Shown here: positions 33,867 to 45,952 of the stretch, in pieces
How positions within the stretch are numbered: the first letter of the stretch is position 1
How the letters are laid out: each line of letters starts with the position of its first letter
Origin: Dicyema japonicum
Taxonomy: Eukaryota; Dicyemida; Rhombozoa; Dicyemidae
Length of the DNA: 64,000 nucleotides
Assembly: GCA_011109175.1 (NCBI GenBank)
Contig: RDEW01000040.1
Span: 248,001-312,000, forward strand
Direction: 5' to 3'
Notes under the pieces: model-generated
Told to the model about the DNA's origin: nothing
Database searches by the model: none
What the model saw: only the letters and a program-made list of their open reading frames with translations
Program-made: the position numbers and the translations under genes

Positions 33867-34835
33867 CCCGTCGAACTTTGCTTGCCAGATATGTCTGTTA
33901 TCAAGATATCATTTGCATATATTAGTAATTTTGAATTCGGATCCGATGGGATTGGGAAGTCGGAAATGAATATGTTAAATAGTAATGGGCTTAGGACAGA
34001 CCCCTGCGGAACGCCTCTCGTGATTGAAATATTTTTGGATACGTGTCCTCCGATGCGCACATGAGAAATCAAGATTTTCGTGGTCTGACGCCCCATTATT
34101 CTGTGAGGAGGAAACCGCTCTCTTTCTATATGCCGACACAGCCTCTTGAAGATAATTCGCTCAATAATTTTAGATAACAAGCATATAAGGCTGATCGGCC
34201 TCGACTTTACTGGTTTGAGAATCATTCTGACTGTAGAGTTCTTCCACCATATTGGGTTAATCTGAGTCGTTCTGTGAACACCACGTGGTCCATCCGAGCA
34301 ACACATCGTCTTAACTTCGTTCTCAACCGATTTCTTTCTTTGATCAGTTTCAAGGTTATAGGCAAAATGTCATTTCTCTTCTTACCGTTTCCATTGGAGA
34401 ATACCTTCTTAAACCATAATCGTATGTCACTATGAGGTTTTTTAAGATCCCGGTTCATATTTTCAATTTACATTTGTTACATGGGTTCCTTCGTCCATCT
34501 TGAAGGTTCCTTGTGAGATAATCCCGATAGTTCTCCTAGTCGACTTCTGATATATCATATTTTATAAAGATATCTTCGATGACATCTAGCACAAGACCAC
34601 TTCTTGTGTTAGAAAGCGAGCCATATTTTCATGTTGTTCGCAATGTTAGTCATAAATTTTCCTAGTGAGCAGTTTCCTCGGTATCGAATCAAAAGCCTTC
34701 TGTATGTCAATGGAACAATAACGGTCTTTTGATGCAAAGGTTTACGTTAAAGTCAAGTAAGTAAGATAAGTAGTTGTGGAACAAGCCTTCTTAAATCCAT
34801 GTTGGAAAGATACGCCTGGGAGACCAGAAATATAA
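33867..34835 (-). mobile_element. Family C non-LTR retrotransposon, truncated copy 2
   Basis: Minus strand: NRDLKKPHSDIRLWFKKVFS, NRLRTKLRRCVARMDHV, GVPQGSVLSPLLFNIFISDF and LIYANDILITDISGK, nearly identical to copy 1 at 23.2-23.8 kb. Both carry ANDI at the catalytic box. The 3' part after the RT palm is missing and joins the family D fragment directly. Upstream (34680-34830) another RT fragment with KAFDS-type sequence is also degenerate. Confidence 0.7.
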
Positions 34836-35473
34836 TAATTTTTATTAGAAAACTAATTAAGAGTAAACAAAGCTAAACATCTTTTGGCTCCAGGATTGGT
34901 CATTTCCCAAGATCTTTTTCTTCATCACTCGTCTCTGCCCATTGTTCGACTTTTCAAGCACGTTATCAGTCTCAGTGGGGATCATTTCATTGTCCTCCTG
35001 TTCCTCGATTTTATCAGAAATATTGTGAGGATATGTATTCTTATCCAAAGCTTCGTCATTCAATTTCCATTTCTTCGTCTCATGATCAGGAAAAAATAAA
35101 TCATCTGGGAAATTTTCGTTATCTTGAGTTTTAATTCCATGTTTATAGTCAACACACATACTTAAAGAGTTTTCTTTAGTGTAATGGTCTGTATATATGC
35201 TCTGACCAGGTATTCAATTTTAAGGGAATTAAAATAATGTTTGTAATATTTGGTGACGATTCCATCCTAGGTGAAAACAACGGGGATAATAGTGACTTTT
35301 GCTTCGTGCAATAAAGCAAGTTCGCTTGCTAAAAGATCGTACTTGTGGAATTTTTCAATTTCGACATTCTTCAAATTTTTCTGTGTAGTGATTCCAACTT
35401 CAATTAGTGTTATCTTTCTCCTTAATTTGTCCATTACGAAAATGACTGGTTTATTGTTCATAATCTTTGTATC
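34836..35473 (-). mobile_element. Family E LINE, C-terminal part (restriction-like endonuclease)
   Basis: Downstream half of the element split by family D. The minus frame MNNKPVIFVMDKLRRKITLIEVGI ends in a PD-(D/E)xK-type core (Asp ... IEVGI), followed by LLASELALLHEAKVTIIPVV, common to restriction-like endonucleases of early-branching LINEs. Then an acidic C-terminus (MCVDYKHGIKTQDNENFPDD ...) ends near 34857. The frame continues exactly from 38511 if one copy of the target duplication is removed. Confidence 0.7.
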
Positions 35474-38400
35474 TTTTCAAACACATTATCAGTCTCAGTG
35501 GGGAGCTCCTCGAAAGACTTTTTTAAAAAAAAATCTGTTTGTGGTGGTGTGGTGTAATTGAGAAAAAAGTAACCAGAAGCGATATGCACAAGATCGACAA
35601 AAGAGAAGAGCTTTGTGAATTTTGCAATAAAATTAACAAAAGAAAGCGGCTGATATGTTGTGTCGTTTGTTCGTCGTTTTTCACATGTCATGTGTTGGAA
35701 TGACCAAAAAAGCCCTTACCACCATTACCAACTGGTGTTGCCAGGCATGCCTCCTTCCTGGGACGAAAGCACCATCGACTCCACCTAATTCACCTGAACG
35801 AATATCAATAGATTACCAGAAAACCCTTGAATCAATTGCCAACCTGGCATCTACACGAAGGATCATGATCAAAATTCCAAAAGCTGCCCGTGTTCCTGCC
35901 GCCGACTGTTTACACGATTGTATTGAAAGGGCAATTTCTTCGACTGACCCAGTGGATTGGACACGATTATTCTACTTTGCACCATACACGCTATGTATGC
36001 CCTGTCAGAAGAGGAAAGATCAGGAATCGCTCACGTCTATTGTAAAGGAAAATATTTGCTTGTTTTCTTCTGGAAATTTGTTCAGTGACTCCCGAGAATA
36101 TACCTTCAAGCCCTCAAACCACGAGAACCATGCCTCAGAAACACAAAGATTGGGAAGAGCGATACATCGCAAACTATCTGAAGGTGGAGTCCGGGCCGCC
36201 GTGAGGACTCTAGAAGAGCATAACCGTCTAATTGAGCCAACTGAACACTCCTACGATGCACTGGTTGAACGACATCCTGGTCCGCCAGTGGACGAACAGA
36301 TCCCTACTTGCTCTGGAGAATTACCTAGTCTGATTATTTCTGAGGGGGACGTGAAAGATGCGATCCTCTCATTCGCCCCAAGCAGCAGTGGGGACTTGAC
36401 GGACTCCGTCCAGGACACCTAAAAGACTTAATTGATCAGAATACGGGGAACTCTGGTGTTCGGCTATTATCGGCTATAACGAGGTTAATCAACAGAATGC
36501 TTTCCGGAAGATTACCAGAAGCAATCCGTCATATTATGTTTTCCGCCAAGTTAATTGCCTTTGATAAATGTGGAGGAGGAATTCGTCCTATTGCTGTTGG
36601 GTTTGTTTTTCGTCGACTGGCTTCTAAACTTGCTAGCAGAGCAATCCTTCCGATGCTTGTCAAACAACTGCGACCAACCCAAGTAGGGGTCGGTACTCCT
36701 GGTGGATGTGAGGCGGCGGTTCATGCCGTTCGGATGTTTACTGGAAACAGAACGAACATGCCTTGTGTGGTCCTCAAGATTGACATAAAAAACGCCTTCA
36801 ATACCATACGGCGCGATGTAATTTTGGAAGATTGTCTTACCCATTACCCGTCTATATATAATTATGTTCATTGTTCGTATGGAAAACCGTCCAGTCTTGT
36901 ACATGGGAAATACTTCATTCCCTCGTCGTGTGGGGTTCAGCAAGGAGACCCACTAGGACCGGCATTGTTCTGCCTCGGTGTCGACCGTGTCATGAGATGC
37001 CTTACTACTCCGCTGAACGTGTGGTATTTGGATGATTGCACCCTGGGAGGTCATCCTAACAATGTATATGACTGTCTACAGAGATTACTAACCAATTGGA
37101 TACGCTTGGTTTAAAGCTAAACGCATCCAAATGCGAAATTGTTAATTATGGATTCTCCCGATATGAATGGAATCGGATCCTATTAATGTTTCGGGGGATT
37201 ATTCCTAAAATATCGGAAATCGAGCCGGATCATTTGGAAATACTTGGATGCCCTCTGGCTGAAACTGGAATTAACGACACTCTGTTGGCTAAAGAACAGC
37301 AACTAAGAAAAACTTTTTTACGCCTTGGGATGCTGGATGCACATACCTCTCTTTTTCTCATGAAAAACGCTTTATCCACGCAGAAATTAAATTACGTCCT
37401 TCGAGGAGCTCCATGTTACCTGAAAATGCAACAACTCGGGGCGATTGACTCCCTATTCCGGTCTACGACCGAACGTATTACTAATGTCGAATTCGACGAA
37501 CAAGGATGGGAACAAGCAACCTTGCCCGTTCGCTTTGGTGGACTCGGAATTCTCTCACCATCTGATTTAGCACACCCGGCATATCAATCCTCATTGGACT
37601 CCAATCAGAATTTGATCATGATGATTCTCCAGCTCCCATCAGAGTCGTCAAAGATCGAAGATTTGGTACACCCTAAAGTCAAACAACTCGGGCAGAGAGA
37701 CCTTTATGAGTCTGTTTGCGAGGATAAATACGAGAGGCTTTTGAAAATATCTAACCAACACCGACGAGCCTGTCTTTTAACTGCAAGATGCGAGTGGAGC
37801 GGGGCTTGGATCAATGCCCTACCCATTGGAAACGTGGGAACTCACCTAGACGATGAAACGGTCCGCACCGGAGTCTCCATCAGACTTGGATTGAAAGTTT
37901 GTCAACCCCATGAGTGCCGATGCGGCCGGAAGGTCGACTGCTATGGACATCATGCCCTTTCTTGTCGAAAAAGCGCAGGTCGATTCGCTAGACACAAGGC
38001 TATAAATGAAGTGGTGAAGCGCGCCCTCGAGTTGGCGTGATACCCATCCATTCTAGAGCCAACGGGCTTGAGTAGGGATGATGGGAAGCGACCCGATGGA
38101 ATTACTGTCTTCCCCTTCTCTCGGGGCAAATCCTTAATTTGGGATGCTGCCTGTACTGACAGCTTTTCCCAGTCTAAACTTTTGAGGTCGGCAATGAAAG
38201 CGGGAGAGGCCGCCCGTTTATATGAAAACTCAAAAATAAAGAAATACAGCAGCCTCCTAAACCGTTTCCATGTACAGCCAGTGGTCGTCGAGACGAGCGG
38301 AGTCTTTGGCCCCAAGACGGTCTCTTTCCTTAGAGCACTTGGGTGTCTATTGACCAAAGGCTCGAGGGAGCGTCGGGAAACCGAGTGGCTTTTCCAAAGG

Positions 38401-38498
38401 ATATCCCTGGCAGTAGTCAGAAGTAACAGCCACTCGATCATATCCGCTGGACTTTAGAACGATTTTACTTTATAAATTACGTACTTTTTCTAAAAAAA
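35474..38498 (+). mobile_element. Family D non-LTR retrotransposon, near full length: PHD finger - RT - zinc knuckle - restriction-like endonuclease
   Basis: ATG at 35584. N-terminal PHD-like Cys/His array (CEFC ... ICCVVC ... FH..C ... CCQAC) with a frameshift near 35680. RT begins GLRPGHLKDLI; blocks IRPIAVGFVFRRLASKLA, GVGTPGGCEAAVHAV, LKIDIKNAFNTIRRDV, GVQQGDPLGPALFCL and WYLDDCTLGG (catalytic LDD). Then VRFGGLGILSPSDL, a CRC...C...HHALSC knuckle (37915-37965) and the endonuclease motif KRPDGITV ... LIWDAACTDSF (38080-38165). Lesions: frameshifts near 35680, 36390 and 37105, and an in-frame TGA at 38038. Flanked by a 12-bp target duplication inside family E. Recently dead or nearly so. 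Confidence 0.88.
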
Positions 38499-41235
38499 AA
38501 TCTTTGTATCAGTAGTTATAGTTGAGTCAACTCTGATCTCAACAGCTTCATTAGCCACTACAGATTGGACCGAATGATTCTTCAATTTCTTCGACTGGTT
38601 GATTCCGAATTGGCAACACAGATTGCAGATGAATACATTTCATTACTTCATTGTGTCTCTTCAAATAATCACTGTTAAGCATTCGTCCGCATCTGGTTGT
38701 CAGATAATCGATTGCTTTCTTTGCAGAGTGGCAGTGACTGCAACTTGCTCCACCAGTTTCAAAAAACAAATTACGGTCTTGAACCAAACACAATGTTCCC
38801 TCTGAGTGTGGAGAATTGTTCCCGTGCATTAACCACGTGGAGGATTCACTAATGTCCGTATCTGTTTCTTGGAAGCATTAAAAGGAGTTGAATGCAAAGA
38901 CTTCCTTTTTATTTGTTCCATTAGGTATTCATTTTGTAATCCTTGTATAATTTTAACATTTAGGCTCTCTGGTTGTTCAATGCTATATATCCGAGTTAGG
39001 AATTCTACGATTGTGTCCATATGTGTTTTTTTTGATTTAATGACCCGTAGAATTCCTGCTCTTCTTGTGCACCAATAGATTTTTTCTCTAGGTCCCTGAG
39101 AAATTGAAAAAGCATACGTTCGCTCTTATGGGTTATAGAGACCAATCCTTTTCCTAGTCTGTTCCTTGGCATATAAAGTCTTTTTTTATTAGAAGGTTTC
39201 AGATGAATTCAATGACTTGTAAGTATCCCGCGTATTTTTTTATCAATGTTCTCGAATTCGTTTGGATCGATATCGACAAGTCCGATGTAGTAATTATATA
39301 GTGACAGTGCATGTTCGTTGATGGCCTTGAACATGCTAGCAGAGTTAAGTTTCGTATCTGCTAAATTATTTATTCTCTTGTTCATCGTATCAAAAATTGC
39401 CTTCAATGCATCATTCTTCAAAACAATGCTTGACTTATCTTCAAGCACTCTCAGGTAGCGGTGACCATCAATCTATCAAATAACTTTGCCTCCTCAGATA
39501 AGCTTCGTACATTTGTTGTTGACTTATCAAATTTCTTCTCAAGTCCAGCAGCTTCAGAGAAATCATTAACTTGATTCATCAATCTTACAATGTATCCTCT
39601 TTATGGGAAAATATTTTTAAATCCTCCATAAACAATAGATGATTTGCTGCGTATGTTAGTGACATCCAATCTGGATTGTTAATTATCACTCTCGGAAATT
39701 TTTCATTTAATAATTTGCTTAACACATCCATCACAAGGACAAAGATCTGAGGGACAGGAGTCGCCCTGTAGGATCCCCCTTTTCATTCACTACTCAATCA
39801 TTTTCTGACTAAATGTCAATTTAATCTTCCATTTAGTTACCAAGTTTTTAATAAAATTAACGATCCAAACAGGCAATCCAGATGTCTCTAGTACTTTATT
39901 CAGGAAATCATGATCCACGGAATCAAAAGCCTTTTTAACGTCTATCCAGGCAGTAGCCAAATTATTCCCGTTCTCCTGATTGATACACTGATTTATTACT
40001 GCTTGCTCTTTGGCCCCTTGACAGAATCTACGAGTTCCCAGTTGGTTGTCACTAATCAGTATGCTTCAATGTAGTCTGATAGTTTCCTATTCACACATTT
40101 CGTTGTCAGCTTGTACATATTTGGCATACAGGTAATAGGTCTCAAGTCTTTTGGAGACTCACAATTAACTTTTTTCGGGATCAAATATGTTATTCCCGTG
40201 TAAAATAACTTTTGAGGTGAGTATTCACCATGAATTATCTTGACGATTTCTTCACAAAGAGAGTCATGTATTGATGTAAATTTCTTAATAAAGAAATTGT
40301 ACAGTCCATCGCATCCAGCTGCTCTCCAGTTTGGGAAATTTTAATCATATCTTAGTGAAATTAGCATACATTTCTTCAGAGCCTGTAGAGTCCTTTTTTA
40401 ATTGCAAGACTTTTTCCTCAATGTCTTGTTTATTCCAGATGTTCTCCCAAAATGCGAGGCACTCATTTTCATTAAAGCCAAACTTGGCTTTTTCATGTTC
40501 TCATTCAGATTCCTGTAAAAATACCTCCATTAAGTTCAAAACACCAGTTCTGTCTTTTAAATTCGTTTCTTGACTGATGAATTTTTAGTTTCTTTTCTAA
40601 GACTTTGATTTCATCTTGGATACAAGATACAATTCTTCCAATTTCTCCCTTTGATTTTCGAAATCCACATCCACACAGAATTTCTCTGGTTTCTTCGTCA
40701 TAACTTTAGTTTGATTTCTGCTCTCCAATTGTTTGGATTTGTACCATTCTCTTCTTCAATACAATCAGTTTCAACTAAAAGTGGTGACTCCAATTACTCT
40801 TTTTTCTTGTAGATGTTGAGAGAGTTTCATAAGAACATTGGCCAGCATAAACGATATCAGTTATATCGTTTAAATTTACAGGAGGATTAGATTTCATACA
40901 TTCATAGATCGCTGAGTTAATTCCTCCTAAAAGATCCTTTTTAAAGAGCTGGTAAGGAATTTTCTTAGTTGGTTTCCGTAAATCACGAGGAATCAATTTA
41001 ATTTTCCCAATTTGTAGAGAAAATTCGTTATAGCATCTTGTAAAGTTGGAAATTTCGGTTGAAGGGTTTTGGGAAATTTTATCTGATAAAATATCTGCTC
41101 TTCTTTCTTCAAGTTTCAATTTGCATCACTGCGGAACTGGATTGTCTAGAAAGGACCCACACACAAGAAAAAGAAGTGAAGATCATTCCTTGGTTCTACG
41201 ATTAGTTAAAATTAACTGTTCTTTACTTAAATAAA
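38499..41235 (-). mobile_element. Family E LINE, N-terminal and RT part
   Basis: Minus strand from ~41.2 kb: TDIVYAGQCSYETLSTSTRKK, then near 40210-40080 YLIPKK ... PKDLRPITCMPN, then AWIDVKKAFDSVDHDFL (39945), GILQGDS (39770), and a zinc-type region CSHCHSAKKAIDYLTTRCG (38600-38760). The frame ends VEIRVDSTITT at the insertion site. Multiple stops and frame changes occur in RT, so it was already decaying or has decayed since. Confidence 0.75.
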
Positions 41236-42235
41236 GTGTGTGTCCTGCCTATGCGGAGCTATAAATACTATGCCTCTCGTGAAAAGGCTGTTAAAAACTG
41301 ATTTTTTGCATTAAAATTTATTATTAAAGGCTTTGGTAATAGTTGGCCATCCACCACGGCGAATTCTATCAAACCTTCTATGAGCAGCTTGGACTACTTC
41401 ATTAATCCACTCAACTTTATCTCCCTGCTTTACTTGGTCAGCAAATGCCAGGAGAGATAGTAGTGTGAAAGAGAGATCAGGTTGTGCATCCGGAGGAGAT
41501 TCATTAATAATTTCCTGGGTTTCATACATCCCGAGGACCACTTTCTCTACAATCTTATTGGGTTTTTATCATTAATTTTCGTAGAAAGGTCACTGGAAGT
41601 TGCTTCACAAACATTTGCTGAAACAAACATGCACCACACCACAAGATTTATTTTTAATTGGGAGACCAGATATTTATGATATATGCAAAAAATAATAATT
41701 AGGTGTATTTCATTTTTTTAATTTATATTTTTTAGTGAATCATGATTCAATTACCTAATTGTCGCCACATTCTATAAATTTTTTTTTGTATTATATTAAT
41801 AATAATTTTCACATTTAATTACCAATTTTTGTCCTCACTTTTACGTATCCGAAAAAAATTAATTTTTAATGTGTGCCGTGGAATATTTTTTTAATATTAG
41901 TGTGCCGCGAGAATTATTTTCTGAAAACCTCTACTCTAACAGCAACCTCAACTTGGCATGATGTTCCTCTGTTGATCCCACACAAGCACGTCTCGGCCGT
42001 ACAGCTAGATGCCCGTAGTCGCACGGGCCCACCCATCGGTTCATGCTGATTAGGAAATTCAGAATTCTTGGAGAGGAGACCTTTCCAGAAGTCCATCTTT
42101 CCTAACTTACATTTTTTGACTGGCTTCGATCTTGTCCAAAATACAAATAGGCCCCAGGAAGCAGACGAATTGGAAATGGTTCGATGTACTGTAGATAAAC
42201 TTCAGGATGGGATGTTTTCCGTCCCTCCATGATTT
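41236..42235. other. Gene-free interval with a 45-bp repeat motif and an unassigned ORF
   Basis: 41243-41290 carries the motif GGAGCTATAAATACTATG ... CGTGAAAAGGCTG seen twice near 24.4-24.8 kb. A minus-strand frame of 76 codons at 41311-41541 (MVLGMYETQEIINESPPDAQ...) is unrecognised and could be one exon of something. 41680-41900 is very AT-rich. Confidence 0.35.
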
Positions 42236-42400
42236 TGAAATTATTATTATTACCTCCAGGATCACTGGGTCAAGAAGAAAGAAATAAACGTTCTCAACTA
42301 ACTAAGTGATCCCAGACCGACAAGGGAGAGGACGAGTCCGGCTGGGTCGGGAATTCTGTACAGCTCTTTTCATCCTTTGCTGAAAACTCCATCTTATCCT
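42236..42400 (-). mobile_element. Family A LINE 3' end fragment
   Basis: Minus strand MKRAVQNSRPSRTRPLPCRSGIT-stop aligns with the end of the 51.8-53.6 kb copy (RRAVQDSRPRRTRPHLCRSGIT). The hairpin arms GTGATCC and GGATCAC are present and the tail is ATT repeats at 42240. Confidence 0.7.
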
Positions 42401-42589
42401 GAAATGATAATTATTATTTATTATTATTAGCAATGTCAGCGGAACCAGAAAAGTTAATTTGAGATTCCACTTTTGCCATGCATCTCTGGACACGCGCTGT
42501 GAGTCGTTTCCATCCTCCCCTGTTTCTCGCATCGCCCACAGATCATCCAGATCCTCTCCTGTTTTCAGTTTTCTTCCTATGCAAGTGAG

Positions 42590-44255
42590 TTCTTTGTCGA
42601 TCTCGATACGTTGTTTTATTTAATACAGAAAAGTATGATTCCGTGGCCTGATTGATCGGTGCCATTTCCGAAGCTCTTATGTGCAAAGCTCTTATGTCTT
42701 TGTTGTTTGAGTAATTCTATATAGCTCGTCATTGGTTATCTGTTTTGGCCAGTAGACTCCCAGAAGTCGTAGTTGTTTTCTATGGAAAGAGTTGAGGTTT
42801 TCCAGTTCTTTGGTGGTTAGGCCCCAGGTCCTCGCGTTATAAAGTAGAATTGGTTCGATAAAGGAGTTGTACAACCGAATTCGAAGGCGAGTGCCTATGT
42901 ACATTCGCCGCATCGAGATCTCCCACAATTTTTTGAAAGAATGTTCTCCACTTTTCCTTGTTTCTTGTCATGCAACGAGATATGCTAGTTTTTTCCGTTT
43001 TGTCTGGGTTTAATACCAGGGACCAGTTTTCCAAACCTTGAGGAATCACTTTTAGTATAGTTTCCAGCGTATCCCTATCCCGGCAGACAAAATCAATATC
43101 ATCGGCGTAGATTATTTCCATCACGTTAGAAAAACAAGGTCTTAGAGCTGCCTCCAGGTATATTATGAATATGACCGGGGATAACGAGTCTCCCTGTGGT
43201 GCGCCGGTGTCGGTTTTAAATCTTGTTGAGTTGTAATTTCCCACGTGCACTGATAGCAATGTGTCGGAGAGTCAAAATCTGATCATACGTGATTTATCCT
43301 CGTCTAGAATACTCTCCATTACGTGCATTAGCTTCTTGCGATGATAGTGTCGAAAGCATGGGATAAGTCAATTCAAAAGGATCGAGATTATTTCTTTGTG
43401 TTTTTGGCTCATTGCACACATCAACCTGTGACTACATACAACGTCTGCAGTCGACTTCCAGGTCTGAATCCACTTTGAATTGGGTTCAAGAACTCATTTA
43501 CAGGGCCTGAAATACGATCCGATCCATTACAACAATGGAGAGTATTTTCCTCATTAGTGTAATCGGGCGTAGGTTGTTTAGATATCCTCTTTCCTTTCCA
43601 GGTTCCTGAATTGGGATCAAAGTGCAATTTCCCGCATCAAATGTACTGGGACATTTGAACGTTCTGTTCAGACCTGTGCTGATTAACTCAGCCACCTTGT
43701 CTGGCGCGGATTTCAATATTTCTGTATTCACGTTGTCTGATCCAGGAGGTATGCCATTCTTGAGTTACCCAAAGCTGAAACGACTTCGTAATGCGTGATG
43801 CTTTGATTCAAGTCTCTGGGAATTCTTTCGAACGATTTCAAATTTTCATCGAGATTTAGTCGTTTTTTGTAAAAAGAAGCAATTTTATTTGCTGATTCCT
43901 GGCCGTTGATTATTACATTTCTTGTATCATCAAGGACTGTGATTCTTTCCGGTCTGGTATTGAGGGATAATTGTTTAACATCAGCAAACATTCTTGAACC
44001 AGGTTTGTACCGGTCGGCGTCTTTTGCCAAGTAATCCACTGTATATGGACTAGTTCCCTCACTCTTCTCTTTATTTTGTATTTGATTCTGTTTGCGTTCT
44101 ATTTCAAGAGTCAGTTTGGCTTGTCTAGTCTGACGAATTAGAGAATTTGGCGGATTCGAGAGACTTATTGATTTTTTTAATCTATTATTAATGTAGTTCA
44201 AAAAATTATCTATAAGCAAAAAAATCAGTAAGTTTTAATTTGTAGCTTTTTAGAT
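42590..44255 (-). mobile_element. Family B non-LTR retrotransposon, degenerate
   Basis: Minus strand in order: coiled N-terminal part (NSLIRQTRQAKLTLEIERKQ, 44.1 kb), ERIPRDLNQSITHYEVVSAL, CTLIPIQEPGKERGYLNNLRPI (43.6 kb), FRPGSRLQ, TGAPQGDSLSPVIFIIYLEA (43.2 kb), EIIYADDIDFVCRD (intact catalytic DD), and a thumb/tail region LLYNARTWGLTTKELENL ... LRLLGVYWPKQITNDELYRI. Interrupted by several frameshifts. No endonuclease seen. Confidence 0.75.
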
Positions 44256-44454
44256 TTTAGATCATTGAGGATCCAAGCTTTTCAATAGACTCAAGAGATA
44301 ATATGTGAATAATATTGCATCTTTAAGTTTAATTTTTGTATGCGAAATAGGGATTTATCTGCTTTAATTTTCTGAAAAGTATTGGAAAATTTAAGAGAAT
44401 TGAAATTGCATATGTACGATTTGATTATACCCTTGTCTAATGGTTACAAAAACG

Positions 44455-44800
44455 ACGTTATTTATTTATTTATTAACCCAGAGATCACCTAGAAAGAAAA
44501 ACAAAATAAAATCAACTAATTAGGTGATCCTAGTTACCACAACCAACCGTGCCATCCTAAGCCTGTGCGTCTCCCTTGTTCCCACTGTCGAACGGAAATG
44601 CCTTCTTTGATCTTTGCAGAGGAAGCCGATTGAGGAAGAAAATTTCTCAGCCAACCGATTTTCTTTTGCGTGGAACAGTGAGAGGCTTAGTAGGTGTCTA
44701 TCTTCCTCGCAAATGCGGAGAAATCCGGAACCATATCTACGAGTTGTAGATTCCGTCAACAGAAGGAGGTATTTTGTTCCACATTGCAAAAAAGACGTTG
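44455..44800 (-). mobile_element. Family A-related LINE 3' end
   Basis: A minus-strand frame ends VVVTRIT-stop. Hairpin arms GGTGATC (44523) and GATCACC (44484) pair perfectly over eight bases, with a loop of A-rich sequence and a TTTA-repeat tail at 44460. The upstream coding part resembles the 19.5-kb fragment. Confidence 0.55.
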
Positions 44801-45950
44801 TTTGCTGGTAGAAATATTATTTCAATTTGTTTAATTCAATCGAAACCTAATGTAAAAGTTATGAAATTCACCTTATGGCAGGGCATTTATCTACAACAAG
44901 CAAAATTTTTCTATGATGCTTCCCCAATTCTATTTCCCATTTCAAAAGAAATTGATTAAAAATTCGGCTAATCATCCATGATTTTTGGAAAAAAAATTTC
45001 TGAAATTTTTATCGAAAGGTAATTAATCGTGTACAGTTAAGTTTCATGAAAACAACAATAAACAATGACAACGTGCTAATAAGTTAATTATTTACCTATA
45101 AAATTATTTAAAAAAATTATTTAAATCAAGAGCCATGGCGGATTCGAGAGACTTTACTGTATATCTGTACCCGTGTCGTCAATAAGGAATTAAGAAGACT
45201 AAAGGATTCAAACGACTCTAGAGATTCGATTGGATACAACGATTGCCACGGATATCAAGGGACAGAATAAAAAACGGATATTTTTGTGATTTATGAAAGG
45301 AGCGGCGCTACCAATAAGGATTAAACAAGTCAAAATAGAGAAGCAGTTTAAGTAAGATCTGTTTTCCAGCAAATTGGCATTAATTCGCAATGATATTTGT
45401 AGGAGAAATTTATTGTGGTTGATTTGATTTTTGGAAATCCATCAAGCGAATAACAGATCTGACCTTTTTAGACAAATATACTCAAGAAACGATGACTTTA
45501 CAATTCCCTGAGACATCAGGAAGATAGTGATGAAAAAATAATTCAAGGACTAAACTAAGAGAATTCATAGATCGACAGTACCGGTGCGCTCTACAGAATC
45601 AGTGTCCTACAAATGCAATTGCCTGAGCACATTAAAAATTGGAATGAGAGCAAGTTGAACTCTCAACTGCAAAACTAAATAAGCGGACCCTTCCTTTGGA
45701 AGGTAATACAGGAGAGTAAGGAACCCGAAATCAATCGCTATGCTGGGCGAAAAGGTCATTTCAGAGATCAATTAAGCTTACCTGCAAGTTAGCCAGAGCC
45801 TACTGAACATTTATACTTAGACCTTAAGCACTCATTTAACAACAGCGATAACCTTGAATCGCCATCATAAGCACTCAATAATTTTATTCAATAAAAGTTA
45901 TGGAATCATCCTTCAATTCGTTGACAATATCATTCATTATGCTATAATAA
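44801..45950. other. Gene-free interval
   Basis: No host exon identified. GGCGGATTCGAGAGACTT at 45137 repeats a sequence found inside family B (44150). The rest gives only broken frames, possibly very old retroelement DNA. Confidence 0.3.
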
Positions 45951-45952
45951 CA

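Noticed and set aside
41311-41541. Host gene C-terminus
   Set aside because: No neighbouring exon or splice signal could be linked and no family was recognised; left as an unassigned frame.
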